A DNA stretch of 13,650 bases from Candidatus Avoscillospira stercoripullorum (GCA_018712905.1 DVGD01000061.1:1-13650), one strand, 5' to 3'; counted from the first letter of the stretch, positions 1 to 7,621 are shown. Translations and numbers: made by a program. Notes: a model not told the origin generated them from the letters alone.

Positions 1-2012
1 ACCTTGTTCATGTCGGCAAAGACCACGTCGTGGTAGTACTTGAGGAGCTCTTCGGCGCTGGCGGTGTGGGGCACGGTATTCACCGCGGTCTTGAGCTCGG
101 TGTAGCGTTCGAGCAGGTCATTGGTGAGGTGGCTAATGGACTCGGCCAGGGCTTCCTCCACCCGGCAGGTGACGCCGGGCAAGGCCTGCTTTTTGGCAAT
201 GATGGTCTCGCACAGGCTCTTGGTGTACTGGCTGGCAGCGTTGAGAATCTGGTGCTGCACCATATCCACCAAGGTCTGCGCCTCAATGTGGATGATCTTG
301 CAGTAGTTCTCCATATGGATTTCATGCCGCGCCATGAGCTCGCTGGCGGTGAAGACGCCGTGGCGGGTGAAGAGCTCGATGTTTTTGGGCAGCACGTAGG
401 CGGGCAGGGCTTCGGCGCAGTTTCTCAGGTTGGCGAGGCCGCGCCGTTCGGCTTCCACCACCCAGGATTCGTCGTAGCCGTTGCCGTCGAAGATGATGCG
501 CTTGTGCTCGGTAAGCGCCTGGCGGATGAGGTTGTGAAGGTCGCCGTTGAAGTCGTGGGAGCCCTCCAGGCGGTCGGCAAACCACTGCAGCTCCTCGGCC
601 ATGATGGTGTTCAGGGCAATGTTGGGACCCGAGATGGACTGGCTGGAGCCGGGCATGCGGAACTCAAACTTGTTGCCGGTGAAGGCAACGGGCGAGGTGC
701 GGTTTCTGTCGGTGGTGTCCTGGGGAATGTGGGGCAGCACGTCCACGCCGATCTGGAGGGAGCGCTTGTTCTTGTCCACATAGTCGGTGCCCTCGGTGAT
801 GGAGTCGATGATCTGGTGGAGCTCATCGCCCAGGAAAATGGAGATGATGGCCGGAGGCGCCTCGTTGGCGCCCAGGCGGTGGTCATTGCCCGCGAAGGCG
901 ACGGTGGAGCGCAGGAGCTCCTGATACTCGTCCACACCTTTGATAAAGGCGGCCAGGAACAGCAGGAACTGGGCGTTCTGGCTGGGGGTCTTGCCGGGGG
1001 CGAAGAGGTTCTTGCCCGTATCGGTGGCGAGGGACCAGTTGTCGTGCTTGCCGGAGCCGTTGACGCCGGCGAAGGGCTTCTCATGGAGCAGGCACACCAG
1101 GCCGTGGCGGTCGGCCACCTTCTTCATGGTCTCCATGGCCAGCTGGTTGTGGTCGCAGGCGGTGTTGGCGTCGGTGAAGATGGGCGCCATCTCGTGCTGG
1201 GCGGGGGCGACCTCGTTGTGCTTGGTCTTGGAGTAGACGCCCAGCTTCCACAGCTCCTCGTCCAGATCCTTCATAAAGGCGGCGACTCTCGGCTTGATGG
1301 CGCCGAAGTAGTGGTCATCCAGCTCCTGCCCCTTGGGGGGCTTGGCGCCGAAGAGGGTGCGGCCGCAGAGCTTCAGGTCTTCGCGCTGGTTGTAGAGCTC
1401 TTTGTCCACCAGGAAGTACTCCTGCTCGGGGCCGACGCTGGCGGTGACCTTCTTGGTGGTGGTGTCGCCGAAGAGCCGCAGCACCCGCACAGCCTGGCGG
1501 TTTACCGCGTCCATGGACCGCAGCAGCGGCGTCTTCTTGTCCAGCGCTTCGCCGGAGTAGGAGCAGAACACCGTGGGAATGCAGAGGCTGCCGTCCTTGA
1601 TAAAGGCGAAGGAGGTGGGATCCCAGGCGGTGTAGCCCCGGGCTTCGAAGGTGGCGCGGAGGCCGCCGGAGGGGAAGGAGGAGGCGTCGGGCTCGCCGCG
1701 CACCAGCTCCTTGCCGCGGAACTCCATAATGGCCTTGCCGCCGGGGGCGGGGGAGATGAAGCTGTCGTGCTTTTCGGCGGTGAAGCCGGTCATGGGCTGG
1801 AACCAGTGGGTGAAGTGGGTGGCGCCGTGCTCAATGGCCCAGTTCTTCATGCCTTCGGCAATTTCGTTGGCGGTGTCCAGCTGGAGAGAGGTGCCGTCCT
1901 TGAGGCACTGCTTCCAGGCCACCACGGCGTCGCAGGAGACGTACTTGGCCATGGCTGTCTCGTTGAAGACGTTGATGCCAAACAGGCTGGGGATCTTTTC
2001 AAATTCCTTCAT
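1..2012 (-). CDS. glnN: Type III glutamine synthetase (GSIII), 3' end cut by window edge
   Basis: ATP-dependent amidation of glutamate with ammonia to glutamine, in the cytoplasm; GSIII enzymes are large dodecamers. I read 670 codons from the ATG at 2012 before the window ends. Family members are usually about 690-730 residues, so only a short C-terminal piece is missing. Visible motifs: GPEQEYF (about residues 194-200, metal-binding Glu pair), NGSGKHDNWS (about 318-327, the GSIII signature), FAGNDHRLGANEAPPAI (about 373-389) and NRTSPVAFTGNKFEFR (about 437-452). The start is fixed by an AGGAGG 8 bases upstream of the ATG. It lies 124 bp downstream of asnB on the same strand, with a palindromic repeat between them, so read-through from the asnB promoter is plausible but unproven. 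The type is secure because GSI and GSII are much shorter and lack these motif spacings. Confidence 0.96.
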   Translation of the reverse strand, partial: MKEFEKIPSLFGINVFNETAMAKYVSCDAVVAWKQCLKDGTSLQLDTANEIAEGMKNWAIEHGATHFTHWFQPMTGFTAEKHDSFISPAPGGKAIMEFRGKELVRGEPDASSFPSGGLRATFEARGYTAWDPTSFAFIKDGSLCIPTVFCSYSGEALDKKTPLLRSMDAVNRQAVRVLRLFGDTTTKKVTASVGPEQEYFLVDKELYNQREDLKLCGRTLFGAKPPKGQELDDHYFGAIKPRVAAFMKDLDEELWKLGVYSKTKHNEVAPAQHEMAPIFTDANTACDHNQLAMETMKKVADRHGLVCLLHEKPFAGVNGSGKHDNWSLATDTGKNLFAPGKTPSQNAQFLLFLAAFIKGVDEYQELLRSTVAFAGNDHRLGANEAPPAIISIFLGDELHQIIDSITEGTDYVDKNKRSLQIGVDVLPHIPQDTTDRNRTSPVAFTGNKFEFRMPGSSQSISGPNIALNTIMAEELQWFADRLEGSHDFNGDLHNLIRQALTEHKRIIFDGNGYDESWVVEAERRGLANLRNCAEALPAYVLPKNIELFTRHGVFTASELMARHEIHMENYCKIIHIEAQTLVDMVQHQILNAASQYTKSLCETIIAKKQALPGVTCRVEEALAESISHLTNDLLERYTELKTAVNTVPHTASAEELLKYYHDVVFADMNK

Positions 2013-2065
2013 AAGAAAAACCTCCTAAGGTATGGTGAGCAACATGGTTGGGGCGGGCGGTGCGT

Positions 2066-2124
2066 TAACACCTCTCCGTCAGGCCTTCGGCCTGCCACCT
2101 CCCCTCAAGGGGAGGCTTTGGCGG
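2066..2124. repeat. Intergenic double-hairpin repeat (MITE/REP-like) between asnB and glnN
   Basis: Two adjacent perfect hairpins lie in the gap between the genes. The first is CAGGCC-TTC-GGCCTG (2080-2094) and the second CCTCCCC-TCAA-GGGGAGG (2098-2115), flanked by CACCTCTCCGT on the left and CTTTGGC on the right. I recall this layout, with fixed flanks and a variable first hairpin, as a dispersed intergenic repeat in Oscillospiraceae-type genomes; I cannot check copy number here. It is GC-rich with no T-tract after either arm, so it is not a standard Rho-independent terminator. It could still stabilise the asnB 3' end or weaken read-through into glnN. Confidence 0.6.
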
Positions 2125-2136
2125 ATGCTGCGGATT

Positions 2137-3711
2137 TCAAATGCCGCTGCCGCCGTAGTTGGCGAGAACGCGGGCGGAGGGGTCGTTGACGTTGCAGCCG
2201 GCCCACTCCTTGTTGGGCATCCAGAAGTCCTTGACCATTTCGGCCTGGCCGGGATAGTATTTCTCAAAGATCTCCCGGTAGAGAAGGCTCTCTTTGGTAA
2301 AGGGCTGGGCGAACTGGTACTGCTGCCGCTTTTCCTCATATTCCGCTTCGGTATAGACGGTTTCGGCGTAGGCTTTGAGATCGTCCACCATGGAGTGTCC
2401 CACGGCGTCGGAGAAGGCTGCCTTTTCCCGCCAGAGAATGCTCTCGGGGAGGTAGTCCCCCTCGAAGGCCATGCGCAGCAGGTACTTGCCCTTGCCGTAG
2501 ACATTGACCTTTTTGGCCGGGTCGATGGACATGACGTACCGCACAAAGTCCAGATCACCGAAGGGCACCCGGGCTTCCAGGGCGTTGACGCTGATGCAGC
2601 GATCCGCCCGGAGGACATCGTATTGGTAGAGCTCATCCACCCGCTTCTTGGCCTCTTGCTGGAAGGCCTCGGGGGAGGGAGCGAAGTCGGTATATTTATA
2701 GCCGAAGAGCTCGTCGGAAACCTCTCCGGTGAGGAGCACCCGCACATCCGTCTTTTCGTGGATGGCCTTGCAGCACAGGTACATGCCCATGCTGGCGCGG
2801 ATGGTGGTGATATCGTAGGTACCCAGCATGGCGATGACTTCCTCCAAAGAATCGATCACCTGCTGGCGGGTCATATAGACCTCGGTGTGGTCGGCACCCA
2901 GGTACTCGGCCACCTGCCGGGCGTACTTCAAGTCGATGGCATCCACATCCATGCCGATGGCGAAGGTGCGGATGGGCTTTTTGAGTGCCTTGGCGGCGAT
3001 GGCGCACACCAGGCTCGAATCGAGGCCGCCGGAGAGGAGGAAGCCCAACGGCGCGTCGGCGTCCAGGCGCTTTTCCACGGCCTTGGTGAGCTTTTCGCGG
3101 ATCTTGGTATAGATGGCAGGCAGGTCATCGGACACATAGGTCTTCACCGTGGTGAGGTCGGCGAAGCGGATGAACTGGCCGCCGGCATAGTAGTGGCCGG
3201 GAGGGAAGGGATACACCTTATCCACCAGTCCCACCAGGTTTTTCGCCTCGCTGGCGAAGACGATGTCGCCCTGGTCGTATCCGTAGAACAGCGGGCGGAT
3301 GCCAATGGGATCCCGGGCGGCGATGTAGGTGTCTTTTTTGCTGTCGTAGATCACCATTGCGAATTCGGCGTCCAGCATGGAGAACATGGCCAGGCCATAT
3401 TCCCGGTACAGCGGGAGCAGCAGCTCACAGTCGGAGTCGGACCGGAAGGCATACTTCTCGGCCAGCTTTTCCTTCAAGGGGCGGAAGCCGTAGAGCTCGC
3501 CGTTGCACACGCACATGTCGCCGTCCAGGTGGAAGGGCTGCATGCCCTGGGGGGTAAGCCCCATGATGGCCAGGCGATGGAAGCAGAGATAGCCAGATGG
3601 CGTCTCCTCCATGCGGGAGTCGTCGGGACCGCGGGATTTGGTCTTGTCAAAGAAGGGACGGAGCTCGTCCAGGGTACGGCGCTTGGAAGTAAAACCCATG
3701 ATGGAACACAT
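2137..3711 (-). CDS. asnB: Asparagine synthetase B, glutamine-hydrolysing
   Basis: Converts aspartate, glutamine and ATP to asparagine, glutamate, AMP and PPi in the cytoplasm. The 524-residue protein begins Met-Cys, so Cys2 is the glutaminase nucleophile once Met is removed; this also fixes the start, which has GGAGGTG upstream. The N-terminal class II amidotransferase domain (about 1-190) shows HRLAIM (45-50), CNGELYG (69-75) and SDSD (91-94), which place the glutamine-binding residues. The synthetase domain has the PP-loop SGGLDSS (227-233) and GEVSDELFGY (329-338). Length is close to the roughly 550 residues of E. coli AsnB. A leader of about 300 nt with a T-box precedes it, and glnN follows. 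No damaged motif is visible. Confidence 0.97.
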   Translation of the reverse strand: MCSIMGFTSKRRTLDELRPFFDKTKSRGPDDSRMEETPSGYLCFHRLAIMGLTPQGMQPFHLDGDMCVCNGELYGFRPLKEKLAEKYAFRSDSDCELLLPLYREYGLAMFSMLDAEFAMVIYDSKKDTYIAARDPIGIRPLFYGYDQGDIVFASEAKNLVGLVDKVYPFPPGHYYAGGQFIRFADLTTVKTYVSDDLPAIYTKIREKLTKAVEKRLDADAPLGFLLSGGLDSSLVCAIAAKALKKPIRTFAIGMDVDAIDLKYARQVAEYLGADHTEVYMTRQQVIDSLEEVIAMLGTYDITTIRASMGMYLCCKAIHEKTDVRVLLTGEVSDELFGYKYTDFAPSPEAFQQEAKKRVDELYQYDVLRADRCISVNALEARVPFGDLDFVRYVMSIDPAKKVNVYGKGKYLLRMAFEGDYLPESILWREKAAFSDAVGHSMVDDLKAYAETVYTEAEYEEKRQQYQFAQPFTKESLLYREIFEKYYPGQAEMVKDFWMPNKEWAGCNVNDPSARVLANYGGSGI

Positions 3712-3737
3712 AAGAAAAACACCTCCGAATTGTATAT

Positions 3738-4010
3738 GCAGCCAGTTGTCCCAATATTTTAGGACGAATGCTGCAAATCCGCGGTGCCACCTAATTTACT
3801 GCCCAAGGGCAGTCCCTTTTTCGGGCTCTAACAAGCCCGTGCCTCGTAACGTGATGCAAGACGGCGCTCCTACTGGGAAAATCCGTTCAGATTGCAGCTC
3901 GGAAGTGTTCTTTCTCTTAGACGCCGGCGTCGGGTTTCCACTGTCCCCGGCTCACTGAGGCTGCATTTCTAAGGTACTTTTCTTCGTCATCGCTTTTAAC
4001 ACTATGCACT
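3738..4010 (-). promoter_or_regulatory. T-box riboswitch leader, asparagine specifier (AAC)
   Basis: Read on the minus strand, the leader holds the T-box sequence TTAGGTGGCACCGCGG (3779-3794), whose TGGC loop would meet the NCCA end of uncharged tRNA. Stem I has GAAG/CTTC and CTTAGA/TCTAAG helices around an internal loop. One side of that loop carries AGTA (3975-3978), the other carries AAC followed by A (AAC at 3907-3909), the expected place and context for an Asn specifier. A stem III-like hairpin is at 3822-3839. CCTAA of the late hairpin (3759-3763) can pair either with TTAGG of the T-box (3790-3794, antiterminator) or with TTGGG (3750-3754, competing hairpin 3748-3765). GCAGC/GCTGC (3738-3742, 3770-3774) extends that hairpin. 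Unusually, no U-tract follows it. Confidence 0.88.
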
Positions 4011-4043
4011 TGCCAAACCGAATTGGGTTTGTTGATAGCACAT

Positions 4044-4072
4044 ATTATAGAAGGGTGGATTTCCCTTGTCAA
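4044..4072 (-). promoter_or_regulatory. Sigma-A-type promoter of the T-box-asnB unit
   Basis: On the minus strand, TTGACA (4067-4072) and TATAAT (4044-4049) are both perfect consensus hexamers with 17 bp between them. Transcription would start near 4036-4038, giving a leader of about 325 nt before the asnB ATG that contains the whole T-box. Such a strong core promoter fits control by the downstream riboswitch rather than by an activator. Confidence 0.9.
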
Positions 4073-4092
4073 CGGGCTATCTTTCACAGATT

Positions 4093-4140
4093 TCCAGGGA
4101 AAACACCTGGAGATGAACTGGTTTTTCTACAAAAAACCAG
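4093..4140. promoter_or_regulatory. Two dyads upstream of the asnB promoter, possible operator
   Basis: TCCAGG and CCTGGA form an inverted repeat with a 7-base spacer (4093-4111). A second palindrome follows at 4118-4140, with CTGGTTTTT and AAAAACCAG arms (9 bp, 5-base loop). They lie about 20-70 bp upstream of the asnB -35 box and before the plus-strand elements that lead to the kinase gene. No T-tract makes either a terminator. They could bind a regulator of either direction; no family is recognisable. Confidence 0.3.
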
Positions 4141-4158
4141 ACGGCGCGGAGATTTTGC

Positions 4159-4268
4159 TTGCACCCAGGCCGGGATTGTGGTATGGTTAAAATCGATCCC
4201 CTTATTTTGATTTTCCCCATCCCCACCGGATGCCGGCTTTTGGCCGGTGCGCGGCGGGGTATTTTTTT
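4159..4268 (+). ncRNA. Candidate short terminated transcript (sRNA or attenuated leader)
   Basis: A weak promoter-like pair, TTGCAC (4159-4164) and TATGGT (4182-4187) with a 17-bp spacer and a TG extension before the -10, is followed by a terminator-like hairpin. Its arms are CCCC (4221-4224) with GGGG (4256-4259), CCG/CGG, and an inner CCGGC-TTTTG-GCCGG (4233-4247), followed by TATTTTTTTG. A transcript from about 4194 would be about 75 nt. There is no convincing ORF. Because a terminator has no obvious gene to end here, a small RNA or an attenuator for the kinase operon are the two readings. The hairpin with its T-tract is the firmer part; the promoter is weak. Confidence 0.35.
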
Positions 4269-4285
4269 GCCGTTCTTCGAGAAAT

Positions 4286-4302
4286 TTTACACAACCTTTA
4301 CA
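4286..4302 (+). promoter_or_regulatory. Pho-box-like direct repeat upstream of the sensor kinase
   Basis: TTTACA occurs twice (4286-4291 and 4297-4302) with a 5-base spacer, an 11-bp period. Firmicute PhoP boxes are TT(A/T)ACA-like direct repeats at this spacing, and the downstream genes look phosphate-related. A TATAAA at 4340-4345 could be the -10. Only two repeats are seen, where strong PhoP sites often have more. Confidence 0.4.
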
Positions 4303-4404
4303 ATAATCTGCCGAAAACTTTTCCTTGGCTATTGTACGATATAAAAAATGCGCGCCGCCATCGGGCGCGCGCCCGGGATCCTGCCGGGTGAGAGGGGGGC
4401 TCTT

Positions 4405-5697
4405 TTGAAGCAGCGGCTGTTTAAATCCATATTTCTGGTGGCCATGGCCGTATTCCTCATGAGCGTGGCAGTCTTTACGGCGCTGCTCTCCATCCACATG
4501 AACGAGGTCAGCCGCCAAAACCTCCACAACGAGGCGGCGCTGGCCGCCGCGGCGGCAGAGCACGGCGGCGTAGAGGCGCTGGAGTCCCTTACCCTGCCCG
4601 ACTGCCGCATCCAGTGGACGGACGCAAGCGGCGTTCTGCTGCTGGACACCGCTCCCGGCGAGGCCGACCGCACCCAGACCGCCGTGGAGCTGTCCGACGG
4701 CTCCACCCTCACCGTCTCCAACACGGGCTATACGCTTTCGCACCTTTTATTGCAGTCCTTCACGCCGCTCCTCTTTGTGGCGGTATTGGCGGTGGGACTT
4801 TCAGCGGTGCTGGCCTCCCGGGCGGCGCGGTCGGTGACGGAGCCATTAAACCGAATCGACTTCTCCCGCCCCGACGAGCGGGACGTGGAGGACGAGCTCA
4901 AGCCCGTGGTGCGGCGCCTGGCGGCGCAGAACCGGCAGATCCGGCGGCAGATGGAGGATCTCAACGCCGAGCACGACCGGCAGGATCGCCTGCGGCGGGA
5001 GTTCACGGCCAACGTGAGCCACGAGCTCAAGACGCCCCTCACTTCCATCATCGGCTTCGCCGAGCTCATCCGCGACGGCCTGGCACGGCCGGAGGATGTG
5101 GGACGCTTCGCCGGCAAGATCTGCGACGAGGGCAAGCGCCTGATGGATCTGGTGGGCGACATTCTCCGCCTCTCCCGGCTGGAAGAGCGCGGGCAGATGC
5201 TCTCTCTGGAGCCCCTCTCCCTCTATCAGGAGGCAGAACTGGTGATCGACCAGCTTGCCGGCGAGGCAAGGCGGCGCCAGGTGACCATCTCCCTGGCGGG
5301 GAGCCGCGGCGAGATCGTGAGCTCGCGGAAGATCGTGGCGGAGATCCTCCACAACCTGGTGGATAACGCCGTCAAATATAACCGCCCCGGCGGTACGGTC
5401 ACCGTCTCCGTCTCGGAAGGCGAAGATGAGGCCGCCCTCTCGGTGGAAGACACGGGCATCGGCATCCCCCAGGAGGAGCTGCCCCGGATCTTTGAGCGGT
5501 TTTACCGCGTGGACAAGAGCCATTCCAGGGAGCTGGGCGGCACCGGGTTGGGGCTGTCCATCGTCAAGCACGGCGCAGCGTGCCTGGGCGCCAAGCTCTC
5601 AGTGGAGAGCACCCTGGATGTGGGCACCACCATCACCGTCACTTTTTTAAGAGAATTCCCCGGCGCGGACGCGCCGAACAAGACCCCAGAGAAATAG
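4405..5697 (+). CDS. Membrane sensor histidine kinase, PhoR-like
   Basis: A two-component sensor kinase of 430 residues from the TTG at 4405. It has TM1 (about 8-29), an extracytoplasmic loop of about 85 residues, TM2 (about 116-138), a short HAMP-like linker with a helical stretch, then HisKA and HATPase_c. Visible boxes: H-box VSHELKTP (His206), N-box NLVDNAVKYN (317-326), G1 DTGIGI (349-354), F-box FERFYRVD (363-370) and G2 GGTGLGL (378-384), so catalysis looks intact. No PAS domain is seen. I prefer TTG because AGGGGGG sits 5 bases upstream and the protein then opens MKQRLFK before TM1; an in-frame ATG at 4348 would add 19 GC-rich residues. No response regulator adjoins it. The phosphate link is inferred from the next gene, 16 bp downstream. 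Confidence 0.9.
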   Translation: MKQRLFKSIFLVAMAVFLMSVAVFTALLSIHMNEVSRQNLHNEAALAAAAAEHGGVEALESLTLPDCRIQWTDASGVLLLDTAPGEADRTQTAVELSDGSTLTVSNTGYTLSHLLLQSFTPLLFVAVLAVGLSAVLASRAARSVTEPLNRIDFSRPDERDVEDELKPVVRRLAAQNRQIRRQMEDLNAEHDRQDRLRREFTANVSHELKTPLTSIIGFAELIRDGLARPEDVGRFAGKICDEGKRLMDLVGDILRLSRLEERGQMLSLEPLSLYQEAELVIDQLAGEARRRQVTISLAGSRGEIVSSRKIVAEILHNLVDNAVKYNRPGGTVTVSVSEGEDEAALSVEDTGIGIPQEELPRIFERFYRVDKSHSRELGGTGLGLSIVKHGAACLGAKLSVESTLDVGTTITVTFLREFPGADAPNKTPEK

Positions 5698-5713
5698 ATT
5701 AGGAGAGAATGAG

Positions 5714-7474
5714 ATGAATTTTTACAACGTACTCAATTTGCTGTGCGGCCTGGCGTTCTTCCTCTTCGGCATGCAAGTCATGAGTCACAACCTAGAGCGC
5801 CTCTCCGGCGGCAAGCTGGAGGGTACCCTAAAAAAAATGACCGCCAATCCCCTCATCAGCCTGGGACTCGGCGCAGTGATCACCATTGCCATGCAGTCGT
5901 CCTCGGCCTCCACGGTCATGCTGGTAGGTCTCGTCAACTCCGGCATCATGCACTTCTCCCAGACCCTCAACGTGATCTTTGGCGCCAACATCGGCACCAC
6001 CCTCACCGCCTGGATTTTGAGCCTCACGGGCATTGAGAGCGACAACCTGTTCCTGGCCATGCTCAAGCCGGAGAACTTCTCTCCCCTGCTGGCGCTGGTG
6101 GGCGTATTCATGATTATGCTCTGCAAGCGTGACCGGAACAAGTCCATCGGCAACATCCTGGTGGGCTTCGCGGTGCTGATGATCGGCATGGGCTTCATGT
6201 CTGACGCCGTGGCGCCCCTGGCCGATATGCCGGAGTTTGCCACCCTGATGGTCAAGTTCCGCAACCCCGCCTTGGGCGTCATCGTGGGCACGCTCTTCAC
6301 CGCCCTCATTCAGTCCTCCGCCGCGTCGGTGGGCATCTTGCAGGCTCTGTCCGGCACCGGCTCCATCACCTACGGCATGGCCATTCCCATCATCATGGGT
6401 CAGAACATCGGTACGTGCATCACCGCGGTGATCTCCTGCGTGGGCGCCAACACCGGCGCCAAGCGCGTGGCCATCATGCACACCCTCATCAACCTCCTGG
6501 GTACGTTGATTATTCTGCCGGTCTATCTCATTCTCAACGCCATCTTCCATCTGCCCATCCACAACATGCCCATTGATGCCTTCGGCATCGCGTTGTGCCA
6601 CACCATGTTCAACATCATTGCCACCGCCATTCTCATGCCCAACGGCAAGCTCATCATCAAGCTCACCGAGTGGCTCACCCGCGAGAAGGGCACCCCGGCG
6701 CAGCCCGACACCGCCGCCTCCATCGGCGCGCTGGACGACCGCCTGCTCCGTTCCCCCTCTGTGGCCGTGCGCGAGAGCCTCAACTACACCACCCAGATGT
6801 GCACCACCGCCCGGGATACCCTGGAGATGGCCTTCAGCCTCCTCTCCCACTACAGCGAGGAACGCGCCAAGGACGTGGTGGAGCAGGAGGACATCATCGA
6901 CCTCTACGAAGACCGGCTGGGCACCTTCCTGGTGAAGCTCTCCTCCCGGGAGCTCTCGAGCCAGGACAGCCATGCCGTCTCCCTGATGCTCCACTCCATC
7001 GGCGACTTCGAGCGCCTGGGCGACCACGCTGTGAACATCCAGAAGGTGGCCGAGGAGATGTGGGAAAAGCGGCTGAGCTTCTCCCCTGAGGCAAAGCAGG
7101 AGATCAGCGTGCTGCTCTCGGCCATCCAGGAGATCTTGCAGCTCACCGAGGAGGCCTTCACCAAGGGCGATCTCTCCGTCGCCTCTCAGGTGGAGCCTCT
7201 GGAGCAGGTGGTGGACAAGCTCATCGCCAAGATCAAGGATCACCACATCGACCGCCTCACCCGCGGCGAGTGCACCATCGAAATGGGCTTTATCCTCTCG
7301 GATCTTCTCAACAACTGTGAGCGCGTCAGCGATCACTGCTCCAACATCGCCGTGGCCATCATCGAGGTGGAGCACAACAGCTTCGACACCCACAAGTACC
7401 TCAACGACGTCAAGTACGGCTCCGAGGACTTCGCCGCGGCCTTCCAGGCATTTGCCGAAAAGTACGCCTTGTAA
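5714..7474 (+). CDS. Na+/phosphate cotransporter with C-terminal PhoU domain
   Basis: A 586-residue membrane protein of the NptA/PNaS type, expected to bring in inorganic phosphate with sodium. The membrane part (about 1-320) shows the inverted duplication of the family: QSSSAST (61-67) with GANIGTT (90-96), then QSSAAS (200-205) with GQNIGTC (229-235). The cytoplasmic C-terminal half (about 345-586) is PhoU-like, helical, with two metal-ligand-type motifs, DFERLGDHA (431-439) and NCERVSDHC (534-542). AGGAGA lies 7 bases before the ATG. It is 16 bp from the kinase gene and followed by a terminator, so the two probably share a transcript. The fused PhoU domain may let the transporter report phosphate flow to the kinase, by analogy with Pst-PhoU-PhoR; that is inference. 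Confidence 0.94.
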   Translation: MNFYNVLNLLCGLAFFLFGMQVMSHNLERLSGGKLEGTLKKMTANPLISLGLGAVITIAMQSSSASTVMLVGLVNSGIMHFSQTLNVIFGANIGTTLTAWILSLTGIESDNLFLAMLKPENFSPLLALVGVFMIMLCKRDRNKSIGNILVGFAVLMIGMGFMSDAVAPLADMPEFATLMVKFRNPALGVIVGTLFTALIQSSAASVGILQALSGTGSITYGMAIPIIMGQNIGTCITAVISCVGANTGAKRVAIMHTLINLLGTLIILPVYLILNAIFHLPIHNMPIDAFGIALCHTMFNIIATAILMPNGKLIIKLTEWLTREKGTPAQPDTAASIGALDDRLLRSPSVAVRESLNYTTQMCTTARDTLEMAFSLLSHYSEERAKDVVEQEDIIDLYEDRLGTFLVKLSSRELSSQDSHAVSLMLHSIGDFERLGDHAVNIQKVAEEMWEKRLSFSPEAKQEISVLLSAIQEILQLTEEAFTKGDLSVASQVEPLEQVVDKLIAKIKDHHIDRLTRGECTIEMGFILSDLLNNCERVSDHCSNIAVAIIEVEHNSFDTHKYLNDVKYGSEDFAAAFQAFAEKYAL

Positions 7475-7574
7475 GCGCCATGGAGCGTGCAAAAGCAAGG
7501 GCATTTGAACCATGAAGGGAATGCCGCAAGATTTGGAGTATACCAAATTAAGAAAACAGTGAAAAAATAAAGTG

Positions 7575-7610
7575 AACCGGCTGGCAGCTACCGTGTTGCC
7601 AGCCGGTTTT
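7575..7610 (+). terminator. Rho-independent terminator of the kinase-transporter operon
   Basis: AACCGGCTGGCA (7575-7586) and TGCCAGCCGGTT (7597-7608) form a perfect 12-bp stem with a 10-base loop, ending in TTTT. It lies about 100 bp after the transporter stop codon and separates the operon from the remnant region. Confidence 0.88.
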
Positions 7611-7621
7611 GTATAGGCATT

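Noticed and set aside
30..3762. Long plus-strand frames (719 and 576 codons) opposite glnN and asnB
   Set aside because: Antisense shadows of intact enzymes with all motifs in place on the minus strand; the second also runs into the T-box leader.
4004..4344. Two short plus-strand frames (68 and 61 codons) in the region upstream of the kinase
   Set aside because: The first overlaps the asnB promoter and T-box start, and the second runs through the terminator-like hairpin. Neither has a ribosome binding site or recognisable sequence.
5828..7546. 572-codon minus-strand frame opposite the phosphate transporter
   Set aside because: His/Gly/Glu-rich antisense shadow of a gene with clear family motifs.
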